Part shown: in pieces, positions 42,342-50,209 of the stretch
Numbering within the stretch: position 1 is the first letter of the stretch
Layout: each line of letters opens with the position of its first letter
NCBI RefSeq assembly: GCF_009664975.1
Contig: NZ_WJXB01000002.1
Location: forward strand, 434,001 to 498,000
From: Paenibacillus monticola
Lineage (GTDB): Bacteria; Bacillota; Bacilli; Paenibacillales; Paenibacillaceae
Direction of reading: 5' to 3'
Length of the DNA: 64,000 nucleotides
Made by a program: the position numbers and the translations under genes
Notes under the pieces: model-generated
What the model was told of the DNA's origin: nothing
The model's database searches: none
What the model saw: only the letters and a program-made list of their open reading frames with translations

Positions 42342-42767
42342 CTATCCAGAGTTTGACTTGCCCTCAGTAAATCCGAACATATTGATAAATACGATATAGA
42401 ATGGATAGATTATGAGCGCACCCATACCTATAATACCCAATCCATGGCTTGGCTGTTCTCCTGGATCGGTAATAGGAAAACAAGATGACAGCACATAAAT
42501 ATACAGAGCTAAATATGGGAACCACATAATTGCGGAAAAGTATCTTAGATTCATTCCATTCATATAATTATATGTAACATAAACGAACAAAACTGTAGAT
42601 AAAATAAAAATTGCAATATTGAGAATAAACACTATTTTATCGACCCTATTTATGTCCCAACCTGTAACCCTGCTAATGCGGTAAATATTCGCTACAAGCT
42701 CTATTTCGATGAAGAACAATAGTCCGTATAAGGCGCTGATCGCGTTTAATTTTAAGAAGAGCCGCAT
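42342..42767 (-). CDS. Small membrane protein of unknown function
   Basis: 141 residues from ATG 42765-42767 (GAGGAGG eight bases upstream); the longer frame overlaps the phosphatase gene. Four predicted membrane helices, no recognised motif. It lies 13 nt after the phosphatase gene and before the DUF2809 gene, in what looks like one minus-strand operon with the NUDIX gene. Confidence 0.7.
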   Translation of the reverse strand: MRLFLKLNAISALYGLLFFIEIELVANIYRISRVTGWDINRVDKIVFILNIAIFILSTVLFVYVTYNYMNGMNLRYFSAIMWFPYLALYIYVLSSCFPITDPGEQPSHGLGIIGMGALIIYPFYIVFINMFGFTEGKSNSG

Positions 42768-42780
42768 TTCCAGTTCCTCC

Positions 42781-43359
42781 TCAGCTCCACAGCCGCTCAA
42801 CATTAACAAGTTCCATTTCATGAAATTCCAGCTTATAAATATCCGGTTTCGAGGTTTGCTCAAAGAATTCATAATCATAGACTTCATCAAAATAGTTCAA
42901 AATAAGCGTCATAATATTTCCGTGAGTGCCTATAGCAATTGTATCGCCTTTGTGCTGCTCAAGTAGCTGATTCACAATGGGAATGGCGCGCTCCTGCGCT
43001 TCCAAGGTGCTTTCTCCACCCAGCATTTTAAAATGCTTGTCCGTGAAGGATGTCCGAATACCTTGCAGGATCTCTTGCATGTTCATCTCGATCTCCGTAC
43101 TACCGATATTTCGTTCTCTCAGCTCCTCATAGATCACAATCTCCTGCTGAGATGCTTCGGCTAGATATTTTAGCGTATCGATTGCTCTTCTATAGGGGCT
43201 AGAGACAAAATGGGTAATTTTTTCCTTCGCCAAAAGCTCCTTGATCCGGAGAGCGTCCGCTATTCCCTGCTCGGAGAGTCCCCGATTCCGCTCATCCCCC
43301 AGCACAAAAGGCGAAACTGCATGTCTGACCATATAAATATACGTATTCATATCACTCAT
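42781..43359 (-). CDS. Histidine phosphatase family protein
   Basis: 192 residues. The RHA motif (VRHAVSPF) replaces the usual RHG and carries the phosphorylated His; the second His is in GTHGNIM. SSPYRRAIDTLKYL is the conserved substrate loop. AAGGAG lies five bases before the ATG, which overlaps the end of the NUDIX gene by 8 nt, so the two are coupled. A small phosphoester substrate is likely; the NUDIX partner might supply a nucleoside monophosphate. Confidence 0.85.
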   Translation of the reverse strand: MSDMNTYIYMVRHAVSPFVLGDERNRGLSEQGIADALRIKELLAKEKITHFVSSPYRRAIDTLKYLAEASQQEIVIYEELRERNIGSTEIEMNMQEILQGIRTSFTDKHFKMLGGESTLEAQERAIPIVNQLLEQHKGDTIAIGTHGNIMTLILNYFDEVYDYEFFEQTSKPDIYKLEFHEMELVNVERLWS

Positions 43360-43825
43360 ACATGCTCCTTAACATACCCGGATCTTTGATGAATAGTTCC
43401 GGTGGATAAGGAATGGCAAGCTTAGGGCGTTCATTCTCCTTAAAAAACTTAAGCTCCTCCACCTCCTCATCCACTCCTCTAAGTGTTCCTTTGACAATGG
43501 AGCACTCAAAAACAACCGTCAAATACTCCACCTGATGCCCATTGCTGTATTCATATTTATATTTCTCACCGCCAAAAGTACCTAATATCCCCACAGGATT
43601 AACCAATAATCCCGTTTCTTCATATACTTCTCGCCGTACAGCTCTTGATGGGGTCTCTCCCGGTTCAATCGCTCCAGCGGGCAAACCCCAAAGCGTTTCA
43701 CCCGGTTTACGGATGAATAAAATTTCTTCCTCAGCGTTTCTTATGATCGCAGCTACCGCTGGAATCATTAACAGCTCAGAGCCGACTTTTTCTCGCAGAT
43801 CCCGATAATAGGCAGACATTGGCAT
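43352..43825 (-). CDS. NUDIX hydrolase
   Basis: 157 residues from ATG 43823-43825, nine bases after AAAGG. The NUDIX box is complete: GAIEPGETPSRAVRREVYEE then TGLL. It hydrolyses a nucleoside diphosphate linked to another group, with divalent metal. First gene of a run of four that includes the overlapping phosphatase, suggesting consecutive dephosphorylation steps; this is inferred. Confidence 0.88.
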   Translation of the reverse strand: MPMSAYYRDLREKVGSELLMIPAVAAIIRNAEEEILFIRKPGETLWGLPAGAIEPGETPSRAVRREVYEETGLLVNPVGILGTFGGEKYKYEYSNGHQVEYLTVVFECSIVKGTLRGVDEEVEELKFFKENERPKLAIPYPPELFIKDPGMLRSMYE

Positions 43826-43987
43826 GTTCATCATCCTTTATTGTTATTGTTGATTATTATGCTGCTTATTCAACTTGAATTCCATTGAACGCTACAAGTT
43901 TTCCTTCAAAATCCCACTATATTCTTTGCCGGCTGAATACATGTCATGGATTTCAAAAAAACGCTATCCTTTACAATATACAACAAA

Positions 43988-44026
43988 AAAACGCCTTCGA
44001 ACTCAAGAAATTCTGAGTTCGAAGGC
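43988..44026 (-). terminator. Terminator after the small peptide gene
   Basis: A 13-bp perfect stem GCCTTCGAACTCA / TGAGTTCGAAGGC with an 8-nt loop, then a seven-T run on the minus strand. Confidence 0.85.
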
Positions 44027-44043
44027 AGATTCAGGCACGTCCC

Positions 44044-44124
44044 TTAGGATTTCCCCTTGGGGTTAGCTAACTGTATAATCATAATGACAAGAACGAGCAA
44101 TGCTATGAGCTGATCAGTACTCAT
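44044..44124 (-). CDS. Small hydrophobic peptide (26 residues), holin-like toxin type
   Basis: ATG 44122-44124 to TAA 44044-44046. GGAGG lies nine bases upstream. The peptide starts MSTDQLIALLVLVIMIIQL and ends with a short basic tail, so it is a single membrane helix. A strong terminator follows 18 nt after the stop. The layout (short transcript, strong ribosome site, hydrophobic peptide) is that of the type I toxin/putative holin-like peptides of Bacilli. An antisense RNA was not identified. The rest of 43826-44301 shows no other gene. Confidence 0.55.
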   Translation of the reverse strand: MSTDQLIALLVLVIMIIQLANPKGKS

Positions 44125-44301
44125 CTGCGTCCGCCTCCATTCCCAATTGAAGGATGGCTCTTCGGACGGCATTTCCTCTCCCAAGGATGCTGCTTCGTTC
44201 CCCACTTTCAGAATATGAGGCATTGAAGTCGTTTATTACCGAATCATTAGGAGGTGTTAGCTATTTCTCTTTTCAGACGAAAGCTTTCATCAGCCTCATC
44301 C

Positions 44302-44871
44302 TCATCCTTCACTAAGCTCCAGTGCTTTCTCGCCCCGGCGACGGGTCCAGCAGGTCCATAACAGATCGGCTGTCGCAAATAGAGCTACCGCAGGCAGCAC
44401 TGACCCCCACATCGTCTCAACACTACGATATAAAAGCTCCAAGAGTGGTTGAATCACATACAGGCAGGCCGTGGCGAGTAACCACCAATACATAGAAAAG
44501 CGTAGACAGATATGACCCTGCAGCTGATGAGACATGCTTGAGTAATCCCACCATTGCTTATGGAACAGCGTCTTCAGCAGCCAACCGCTGACATATTCAA
44601 CCGTAGAAGGAATCACTAACGTAAGCAAAAGAAATAGCGGAAGCGGTACTTCCAGATTCATTGCGAGGAGCAGCAGAAGTGGTGCAAAACCGTACATCGG
44701 TTTAAATGGCCCTTTTAGAAATCCTTCCTTACGAAAGGCTCCAGTGCTGTACAAGTTATAGGTTCCCTCCAGCACCCAGCCCAAGAAAGAATAGATCATA
44801 AAATAAAAGAAGTATTGGCTGGCAACAGCAAACGGCATGAAACCATCCAGTGAAATTTCTGGTGTAATCAA
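44302..44871 (-). CDS. Putative ABC-transporter type IV (CmpB-like) membrane protein
   Basis: 189 residues with about five membrane helices. The segments YSFLGWVLEGTYNL, GFLKGPFKPMYGFAPLLL and WLLKTLFHKQWWDYS are the hallmark of the family named ABC_trans_CmpB, whose function is not clear. The start is TTG with GGAGG 11 nt upstream; an ATG at residue 12 is the alternative. Single gene. Confidence 0.82.
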   Translation of the reverse strand: MITPEISLDGFMPFAVASQYFFYFMIYSFLGWVLEGTYNLYSTGAFRKEGFLKGPFKPMYGFAPLLLLLAMNLEVPLPLFLLLTLVIPSTVEYVSGWLLKTLFHKQWWDYSSMSHQLQGHICLRFSMYWWLLATACLYVIQPLLELLYRSVETMWGSVLPAVALFATADLLWTCWTRRRGEKALELSEG

Positions 44872-44990
44872 AATATGTCCCGCCTCCCGGTTGTCAGTAT
44901 TGGCATCAGGTATGTCGGGACATATTATGCCTTAGTTTGACAGGAGATATGCGGGGAAACAGAAACGGATGCTGTTCGCGAAAATAGTAA

Positions 44991-45011
44991 AGAGGGGTGG
45001 CGAACCCCTCT
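44991..45011 (-). terminator. Terminator after the 45021 gene
   Basis: AGAGGGGT / ACCCCTCT stem with a 5-nt loop, followed by TTTACTATTTT on the minus strand. Confidence 0.65.
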
Positions 45012-45020
45012 CATTGTTAC

Positions 45021-45944
45021 CTAATTAAGTTTTGTAAAGTACCTTATCTCTTCTTTATCCGTATAGAATCCAACCGATTCGTATAACGACAAGGCGGATT
45101 TATTAGTAGTCAATACCATGAGGTTAGCGTATTGAAGTTGATTTGACTTTAGATATCTCAAAGCTTCTGTAAGCAAATACTTGGCAATGCCGAGCTTTCT
45201 CCATGGTTCACGAACAAAAACATCTTCTATTACACCATGATCTTCTTCTTGCCATGCCATCAATCCGCCAAGAAGGGTGTCTGCCTGTCGTATTACCATG
45301 GATGTCCATAATAAGTGCTTTTTGTATTCAGACAATCTATTCAGCCCTAATGGAGTGTCAGGCCAAATTTCAGCTTCAATATCTAGGTAATCCCTTTCCT
45401 CGGGAGATGTCTCCATCTTCCAATATGAATATTGAAATCCTTCTCGTAGCTTTAACTCGGAAATGGGTTCATTCAAGTCTCGATTCATGCTAAACAAACT
45501 ATCCAGATGATGATACCCTTTTTGGATAAAAAACTCATTGTTTGCTGTTTCTGTCGAATCGTTACCCACACAAAGTATTGTTCCATATTCTTTAGGTAGG
45601 GTCTCTTTTAATTCAATTGCTCTTAAGTAAAGATATTGATAGACTTTATCGAGCAAATCAATGTCACTTTCTCTTTCGGGAATGGCTTTAAGATTAACAT
45701 ATATGGAGTGATTGTTTTCTTTTAAAAGACCTGAAGGGACAACGTTAATTATACTAACCTGACCCTTTGCGATCATTTTCCCATTTTCAAACGCACAATA
45801 AACGTTACCCCAATTATCTTCGTCTCCGACCCACCAAAAGATTGTATTTTCTTTCGCAGTTACTGTTTGATGCAATACACCTAACAAAGGCATATCTTCA
45901 TTTTGGAAATTACGAATTAAAATCTCTGTTAATGATTGGTTCAA
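45021..45944 (-). CDS. GNAT family N-acetyltransferase (double-domain)
   Basis: 307 residues. The likely start is TTG 45942-45944, six bases after AGGGGG; the GTG at 45957 overlaps that ribosome site. A C-terminal GNAT domain is clear (DVFVREPWRKLGIAKYLL and YANLMVLTTNKSALSLYESVGFY); the N-terminal half has the outline of a second, degenerate GNAT domain. Substrate unknown. Single gene with its own terminator. Confidence 0.82.
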   Translation of the reverse strand: MNQSLTEILIRNFQNEDMPLLGVLHQTVTAKENTIFWWVGDEDNWGNVYCAFENGKMIAKGQVSIINVVPSGLLKENNHSIYVNLKAIPERESDIDLLDKVYQYLYLRAIELKETLPKEYGTILCVGNDSTETANNEFFIQKGYHHLDSLFSMNRDLNEPISELKLREGFQYSYWKMETSPEERDYLDIEAEIWPDTPLGLNRLSEYKKHLLWTSMVIRQADTLLGGLMAWQEEDHGVIEDVFVREPWRKLGIAKYLLTEALRYLKSNQLQYANLMVLTTNKSALSLYESVGFYTDKEEIRYFTKLN

Positions 45945-45985
45945 AATAATCCCCCTCACACCGGGACAAGAATTTGCCCGTGCTT

Positions 45986-46168
45986 CTATTCTTTAAGCTG
46001 TTCCTTTAGATTCAGCGGCAACAAGTGATCGCCTTGTTGTCTTTTCAGCGTCTCCAGCTTCATTTCACTACGCACGCCAAAGTCTGAGCCGTATTTCTTT
46101 TCGAGATTTTCCATGAGGGCACTTCCGCGTTTTTGCCGATACCGGCCGTTCTCGTTCCGACTTCGCAT
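45986..46168 (-). CDS. Small basic protein of unknown function
   Basis: 60 residues from ATG 46166-46168, seven bases after GAGGAGG. Very hydrophilic and rich in Arg, Lys and Glu (RSRNENGRYRQKRG at the N terminus, then a helical ENLEKKYG stretch). No motif recognised; the strong ribosome site supports expression. Confidence 0.65.
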   Translation of the reverse strand: MRSRNENGRYRQKRGSALMENLEKKYGSDFGVRSEMKLETLKRQQGDHLLPLNLKEQLKE

Positions 46169-46278
46169 TCCATTTCCTCCTCGCAATAAATTGCTGTCAG
46201 TCCTGAGAGTTCTGCGATGATCTTGGGGAATAAGACGTGTTAAGGTTGTACCTCTTTCCAGTATACATTATTTAACAT

Positions 46279-46310
46279 AAAAAAAGACTGCCCGCTAAGG
46301 ACAGCCTAAT
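46279..46310 (-). terminator. Terminator after the small acidic protein gene
   Basis: On the minus strand AGGCTGTCC / GGGCAGTCT with two G-U pairs, then a seven-T run. Confidence 0.7.
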
Positions 46311-46325
46311 ATTTCATTCATTTAT

Positions 46326-46505
46326 TTATTTCTGATTCTTGGGAAGCGGGTCTGGATGTGCGGTGTCTGCAGGCTTGGCCATCCATGCGTCTGCTTCTGG
46401 CTCAATATCTACACCATTTTCCATCTTCTTTTGCTCCGCTAATGAATCACCATCTTTATTTTGCTTGTTACGGATTTGAGCTTCGTCTTGAATATGATCT
46501 GCCAT
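46326..46505 (-). CDS. Small acidic protein of unknown function (59 residues)
   Basis: ATG 46503-46505 with AAGGAGG seven bases upstream, TAA at 46326-46328, and its own terminator. It begins MADHIQDEAQIRNKQNKDGD and is hydrophilic, acidic and probably unfolded, with a Pro-rich end (HPDPLPKNQK). No membrane segment. The complete expression signals make it a real gene; function unknown. Confidence 0.75.
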   Translation of the reverse strand: MADHIQDEAQIRNKQNKDGDSLAEQKKMENGVDIEPEADAWMAKPADTAHPDPLPKNQK

Positions 46506-46607
46506 GTGGAGTCCTCCTTCATACGCTTTACAATTCTTGTTCCTTAGTTATAGTTACCCGTTAGGGTATATTACAAACATGGACTCAAGATACTATCTGC
46601 GCATATG

Positions 46608-47129
46608 TTAAAGTTTATCCACCCAGTCATTTTGCAGCCGTTGGTATAATTCAACAGCAGCTTCCCAGCCCTTTGCCGGAATACTAATGATGATGGTGTC
46701 GTGAGTAGTACTCCCTTGATTGAGACTGTTATACAGATCATTTTTGGTATCGTTTGGTTGATACGACTGCTGAACCGCAAGACTCCATTGACTGAAGTCT
46801 TTATTCGCATAGACTTGCCCTGGAAATGGAAGCCTTCTGCCTTCTAGTGCACAGTACATGAATCCCAATTCCGGAGACAAACTGCAGTTAGTATACTGTA
46901 TCCCATTAATCCTCATCTCACCCAAATACGACTCCGACTTTTCGTCAAAAGCACCCTTCAAGGCAATCTTCACCGGCTTCGCAAAACTTGTATCCTGTAA
47001 TTTATACGCAGTGACTTCGATTTGGCGATCCAGACGAATCACCTTTGGGGCGCTTCTAAAGCCATAGACAATCAACCCGGTTAAGACCAGGATAGCTATA
47101 CTCCAATACAGCAGCTTCTTCATAACCAT
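46608..47129 (-). CDS. Membrane-anchored or secreted hypothetical protein
   Basis: 173 residues. One N-terminal helix (about 6-24) and a mature part facing outside, without a lipobox. Two Cys residues (TNCSLS and MYCALE) could form a disulfide. I do not recognise the family. The start is uncertain among GTG 47130-47132, ATG 47127-47129 and ATG 47121-47123, all after GAGG. Single gene. Confidence 0.68.
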   Translation of the reverse strand: MVMKKLLYWSIAILVLTGLIVYGFRSAPKVIRLDRQIEVTAYKLQDTSFAKPVKIALKGAFDEKSESYLGEMRINGIQYTNCSLSPELGFMYCALEGRRLPFPGQVYANKDFSQWSLAVQQSYQPNDTKNDLYNSLNQGSTTHDTIIISIPAKGWEAAVELYQRLQNDWVDKL

Positions 47130-47209
47130 CACTTCCTCATGTCAAAAGATGAATACCATATTTTAACAATACATGAAATGTTATGGTTGTGACAATCTAT
47201 TTTGTTGCA

Positions 47210-47896
47210 CTACTGGTACATGATCCAGGCCACTAGTGGCCCGATTATGGAACCCACGATGGCACATACCGTCATCGCTACTGAGCTCATGGAAACGGAG
47301 CGTTCTCCATATTCCAGCGCTTTCGCTGTACCGAGAGCATGGGAGGCCGTACCCATTCCAATCCCGATTCCCACTTCACTTTTAATTCTGAACAGCTTAA
47401 TGATATAGGGTCCGCCAATAGCGCCTGTAAACCCGGCAATCATTACAAAGACAGATGTTAAGGAAGAATCACCGCCGAGGCTGCTGGAGATCTGTATGGC
47501 TACAGGGGTTGTGATCGATTTAGGCAATACGGAGAGTACGTACAATTTCGAGAATCCCAATCCGGCCGCTAGCAGCAGACCGCTAAACATCCCAACGAGC
47601 AGACCCGTGACAGCACCTCCCACAATGGCAGGAAAGTTCTCCACCAGCACATTGCGTTGTTTATATAAAGGATAAGCTAACGACACTACTGCAGGCCCAA
47701 GTAAGCGATTGATCCATTGGCCGCCAATCATATATGTGTCATAAGAGATGTGAAAATAGAGAAGCAGACTGACCACGATGGCAGTAGCAGTAAGTGCTGG
47801 CATCAGTACAGGGATACGATAACGTCTGTAGATCACGGACATGATCAAATAAATAGTCACATTAAGCAGAATAATTCCGACTGCGGTAAAAAACAT
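47210..47896 (-). CDS. lrgB: LrgB/CidB family membrane protein
   Basis: 228 residues with about seven membrane helices. Family segments GLLVGMFSGLL, VLPKSITTPVAIQISSSLGG and GIGIGMGTASHALGTAKALE are conserved. Partners LrgA in a holin-like or pyruvate-transport system affecting cell lysis. Its ATG overlaps the LrgA stop by one base, so the pair is coupled. Confidence 0.9.
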   Translation of the reverse strand: MFFTAVGIILLNVTIYLIMSVIYRRYRIPVLMPALTATAIVVSLLLYFHISYDTYMIGGQWINRLLGPAVVSLAYPLYKQRNVLVENFPAIVGGAVTGLLVGMFSGLLLAAGLGFSKLYVLSVLPKSITTPVAIQISSSLGGDSSLTSVFVMIAGFTGAIGGPYIIKLFRIKSEVGIGIGMGTASHALGTAKALEYGERSVSMSSVAMTVCAIVGSIIGPLVAWIMYQ

Positions 47897-48297
47897 TATA
47901 ATTCCTTCCCCTTCTCTTTTATACTGCTGCGGACGCTTCTACTACTGCTCCATCCTTCCAGCCACTGACTGGAATGCGCCGCTGTTACCATCGTCAATAT
48001 CGTGCTTACGATAAGGATAAGAATTAATACTAAACCTCTACCATTAAAAATATCTAAATGGTTCACAATTCCGGCTGTCGCCGGAATAAAAAATAACGGG
48101 AGATACGATAAAATAGTGATAGACCCATTTTCGATCCATTTTACAGGCACAATTCGAAAGATCAGTAAAATAAACAGCAGGATTAAGCCAACAATACTCC
48201 CCGGAACCGGGAGATGCAGCAGCTTTTGCAGATAGTCGCCAACCATGTAAAATAGATACAAGAGCGCGACTTGGACAATGATGACCAAGATTTTCAT
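47896..48297 (-). CDS. lrgA: LrgA/CidA family holin-like protein
   Basis: 133 residues with four membrane helices; LHLPVPGSIVGLILLF and LPLFFIPATAGIVNH are the family signatures. LrgA/CidA proteins resemble phage holins and, with LrgB/CidB, influence murein hydrolase activity and pyruvate movement. The basic tail (SSSRSVRSSIKEKGKEL) is cytoplasmic. No LytSR regulator gene is next to it in this window. Confidence 0.9.
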   Translation of the reverse strand: MKILVIIVQVALLYLFYMVGDYLQKLLHLPVPGSIVGLILLFILLIFRIVPVKWIENGSITILSYLPLFFIPATAGIVNHLDIFNGRGLVLILILIVSTILTMVTAAHSSQWLEGWSSSRSVRSSIKEKGKEL

Positions 48298-48403
48298 GAG
48301 CCAGAATCCCTTCAGTATGAAATTAATAGAGCCAATAAAAGCTGTACTCTATTAGCGTAACAGAATTTTCATGAAAGTTTCAATAATTTTTCGAGAGTTG
48401 TAT

Positions 48404-48438
48404 GAAAAAAGCCAGCTTCCAATAAATAAGAAGCCAGC
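48404..48438 (-). terminator. Terminator after the nitroreductase gene
   Basis: GCTGGCTTC / GAAGCTGGC with two wobble pairs on the minus strand, followed by TTTTTT. Confidence 0.75.
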
Positions 48439-48450
48439 CACTTTCATTGC

Positions 48451-49125
48451 TTATATCCACTGAACCACTTGATCCGCCGTTTGCCGTGTTTTGCTGAGCG
48501 GCTCATGCAGACGATACCCGAAAGCCACCATACAAGCGATCCCGAAATGTTCGACATCCATAATTCCTTCTTCAGCCAGTACTCGCTCAATCTCTGCCTT
48601 ATCAAAGCCCTCCATCGGGCAAGAGTCAATGCCGATCATAGCTGCGGCCGTCATCATATTGCCGAGGGCTAGATAGGTCTGGCGGCAGCCCCACTCGAAC
48701 ATGGCCCGTTCATTCTCTTGCAGCCGGAAGCCCGTCTTCAGAAAGGCGTCATAGACTTTTCCTTTTCCCTCTGCAGCCTCTGGAGGCAATTGCTGAACAT
48801 TCTCCATCATACCTTTGATATACTCGGAGGCAGCAAGCATGTCTTTAGGTAATCTGGCGAGAATAAGCATAAAATGACTGGCGCTCGAAAGCTGTTTGTT
48901 GGCTCCCCTTGCGTACGGGCGCAGCTTCTCGCGAATCTCTGGACTTTGCACAATTACAAATCGCCAAGGCTCAAAGCCGAAGGAGCTTGGTGACAGGCGT
49001 CCGGTTTCCAGAATAAATTGGAAGTCGGTATCGCTGATTTTTTTATGGCTGTCAAATTCTTTAGTAGCGTGTCTAAAATGGAAGGCAGATAATATTTCTT
49101 GCTGGATTGGAGATAAATTTTCCAT
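48451..49125 (-). CDS. Nitroreductase family NAD(P)H-dependent flavoprotein
   Basis: 224 residues from ATG 49123-49125, with AAAGGG upstream. The FMN-binding N-terminal region (FHFRHATKEFD, then RLSPSSFGFEPWRF) and the later GCRQTYLALGNMMTAAAMIGIDSCPMEGFD are typical of the YfkO/NfsB-type reductases acting on quinones and nitro compounds. It is divergent from a broken HxlR regulator gene that probably controlled it once. Confidence 0.88.
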   Translation of the reverse strand: MENLSPIQQEILSAFHFRHATKEFDSHKKISDTDFQFILETGRLSPSSFGFEPWRFVIVQSPEIREKLRPYARGANKQLSSASHFMLILARLPKDMLAASEYIKGMMENVQQLPPEAAEGKGKVYDAFLKTGFRLQENERAMFEWGCRQTYLALGNMMTAAAMIGIDSCPMEGFDKAEIERVLAEEGIMDVEHFGIACMVAFGYRLHEPLSKTRQTADQVVQWI

Positions 49126-49232
49126 GATTCGTACACCCTTTCTTGGCGTTTCTTGACGCATAGCAAATTTGTCGATCTCAAGCTTAATATTAGAACAACT
49201 TGTATACCAATTGATACTATAGGAGTGGAAGC

Positions 49233-49567
49233 GTGATGCGCAATCGAAAAGGCGGATTTGGAGAGAATGCCACAGAGGAAAATGGCCTAGCTTGCCCAGT
49301 AGAATTTACTTTAGATGTTATCGGGGGCAAATGGAAGGGAGTTATCTTGTTTCACCTAATGGAGGGTACGAAGCGATTTAACGAATTCCGCCGCATATGC
49401 CCCAGCATTACCCAGCGTATGCTAACTTTACAGCTGCGGGAGTTGGAAGAGGATGGGGTGGTTCGCTGATTCCGATCATTAAGCTTATGAGGGACTGGGG
49501 CGAAGTGTACAAAACAAAGCAGCTTTCCGCAGAAAGCTGCTTGGATGTAACAGATAGCACGCTATAG
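49233..49567 (+). pseudogene. HxlR family regulator with internal deletion
   Basis: The open frame from 49233 gives a normal HxlR N terminus ([22 protein letters not shown], then [19 protein letters not shown]) and stops at 49468. The C-terminal part resumes at once in another frame (49466 on: [17 protein letters not shown], ending at TAG 49565-49567). Roughly 20 residues normally lying between, including the conserved P-x-V-E-Y segment, are missing. This is best read as a small deletion plus frame shift that removed the wing and dimer segment. The 78-residue product would be unlikely to fold fully. Confidence 0.8.
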
Positions 49568-49582
49568 GCTAACGCTGTACCG

Positions 49583-49960
49583 TTATTTTTTTCCATTGAA
49601 GAAAGCTTCTGACTTCTCTTTGTGTTGATCCGTTACCTGGCCTGACAACGCTCTAATACCTGCGGCAATAACCGCAGCGTCATCTGTAAAGCCTAAGCCG
49701 ATCAGTACATCGGGAATTGCATCCACAGGGGAAATAAAATAGGCTAGCGCACCAAAGGCTATGCCTTTGGCCCATAAAGGTGTTTTGGCATCTACCGCAC
49801 AATAATACATGGCGATAGCATCTTTGGTGAAGGGGATTTTTCCGGCAAATCTCTTCGTTTTAGTCCAGAAGTTTGCTGTGACAAGCTCCTCATTTGCTGT
49901 GTTGTATTCTAAATTCCCCACTGCAAGTTCTACAGTGTTCTTGTCCTCATTATGCTTCAT
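49583..49960 (-). CDS. YkvA family DUF1232 protein
   Basis: 125 residues. The DUF1232 core is visible as YYCAVDAKTPLWAKGIAFGALAYFISPVDAIPDVLIGLGFTDD, where SPxDxIPDxIP is the family mark. It has one or two hydrophobic stretches and is probably membrane-associated; function unknown. Ends close to the HxlR remnant on the other strand. Confidence 0.87.
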   Translation of the reverse strand: MKHNEDKNTVELAVGNLEYNTANEELVTANFWTKTKRFAGKIPFTKDAIAMYYCAVDAKTPLWAKGIAFGALAYFISPVDAIPDVLIGLGFTDDAAVIAAGIRALSGQVTDQHKEKSEAFFNGKK

Positions 49961-50209
49961 TAGGGAAGGCCTCCAGATAATTTCAGATGAAATGGATGAA
50001 AACCATTATACTCTATATTACACGCCCAGCATGATTTGACGCTAGTTTGTGAACAAAACCTCCTATTCTAACGCGCGTTTCTTAACCGTTGCAGGCTTTG
50101 TTAACTTATGTCGCCTTTTGTAAAACTTCTGTAAAAGGGTTGTAATGCGCGGAATCAACAGCTTAAGATATAAGCGAACTTAGTTTTTTTTCGGAAAAGG
50201 GAGCAATCA

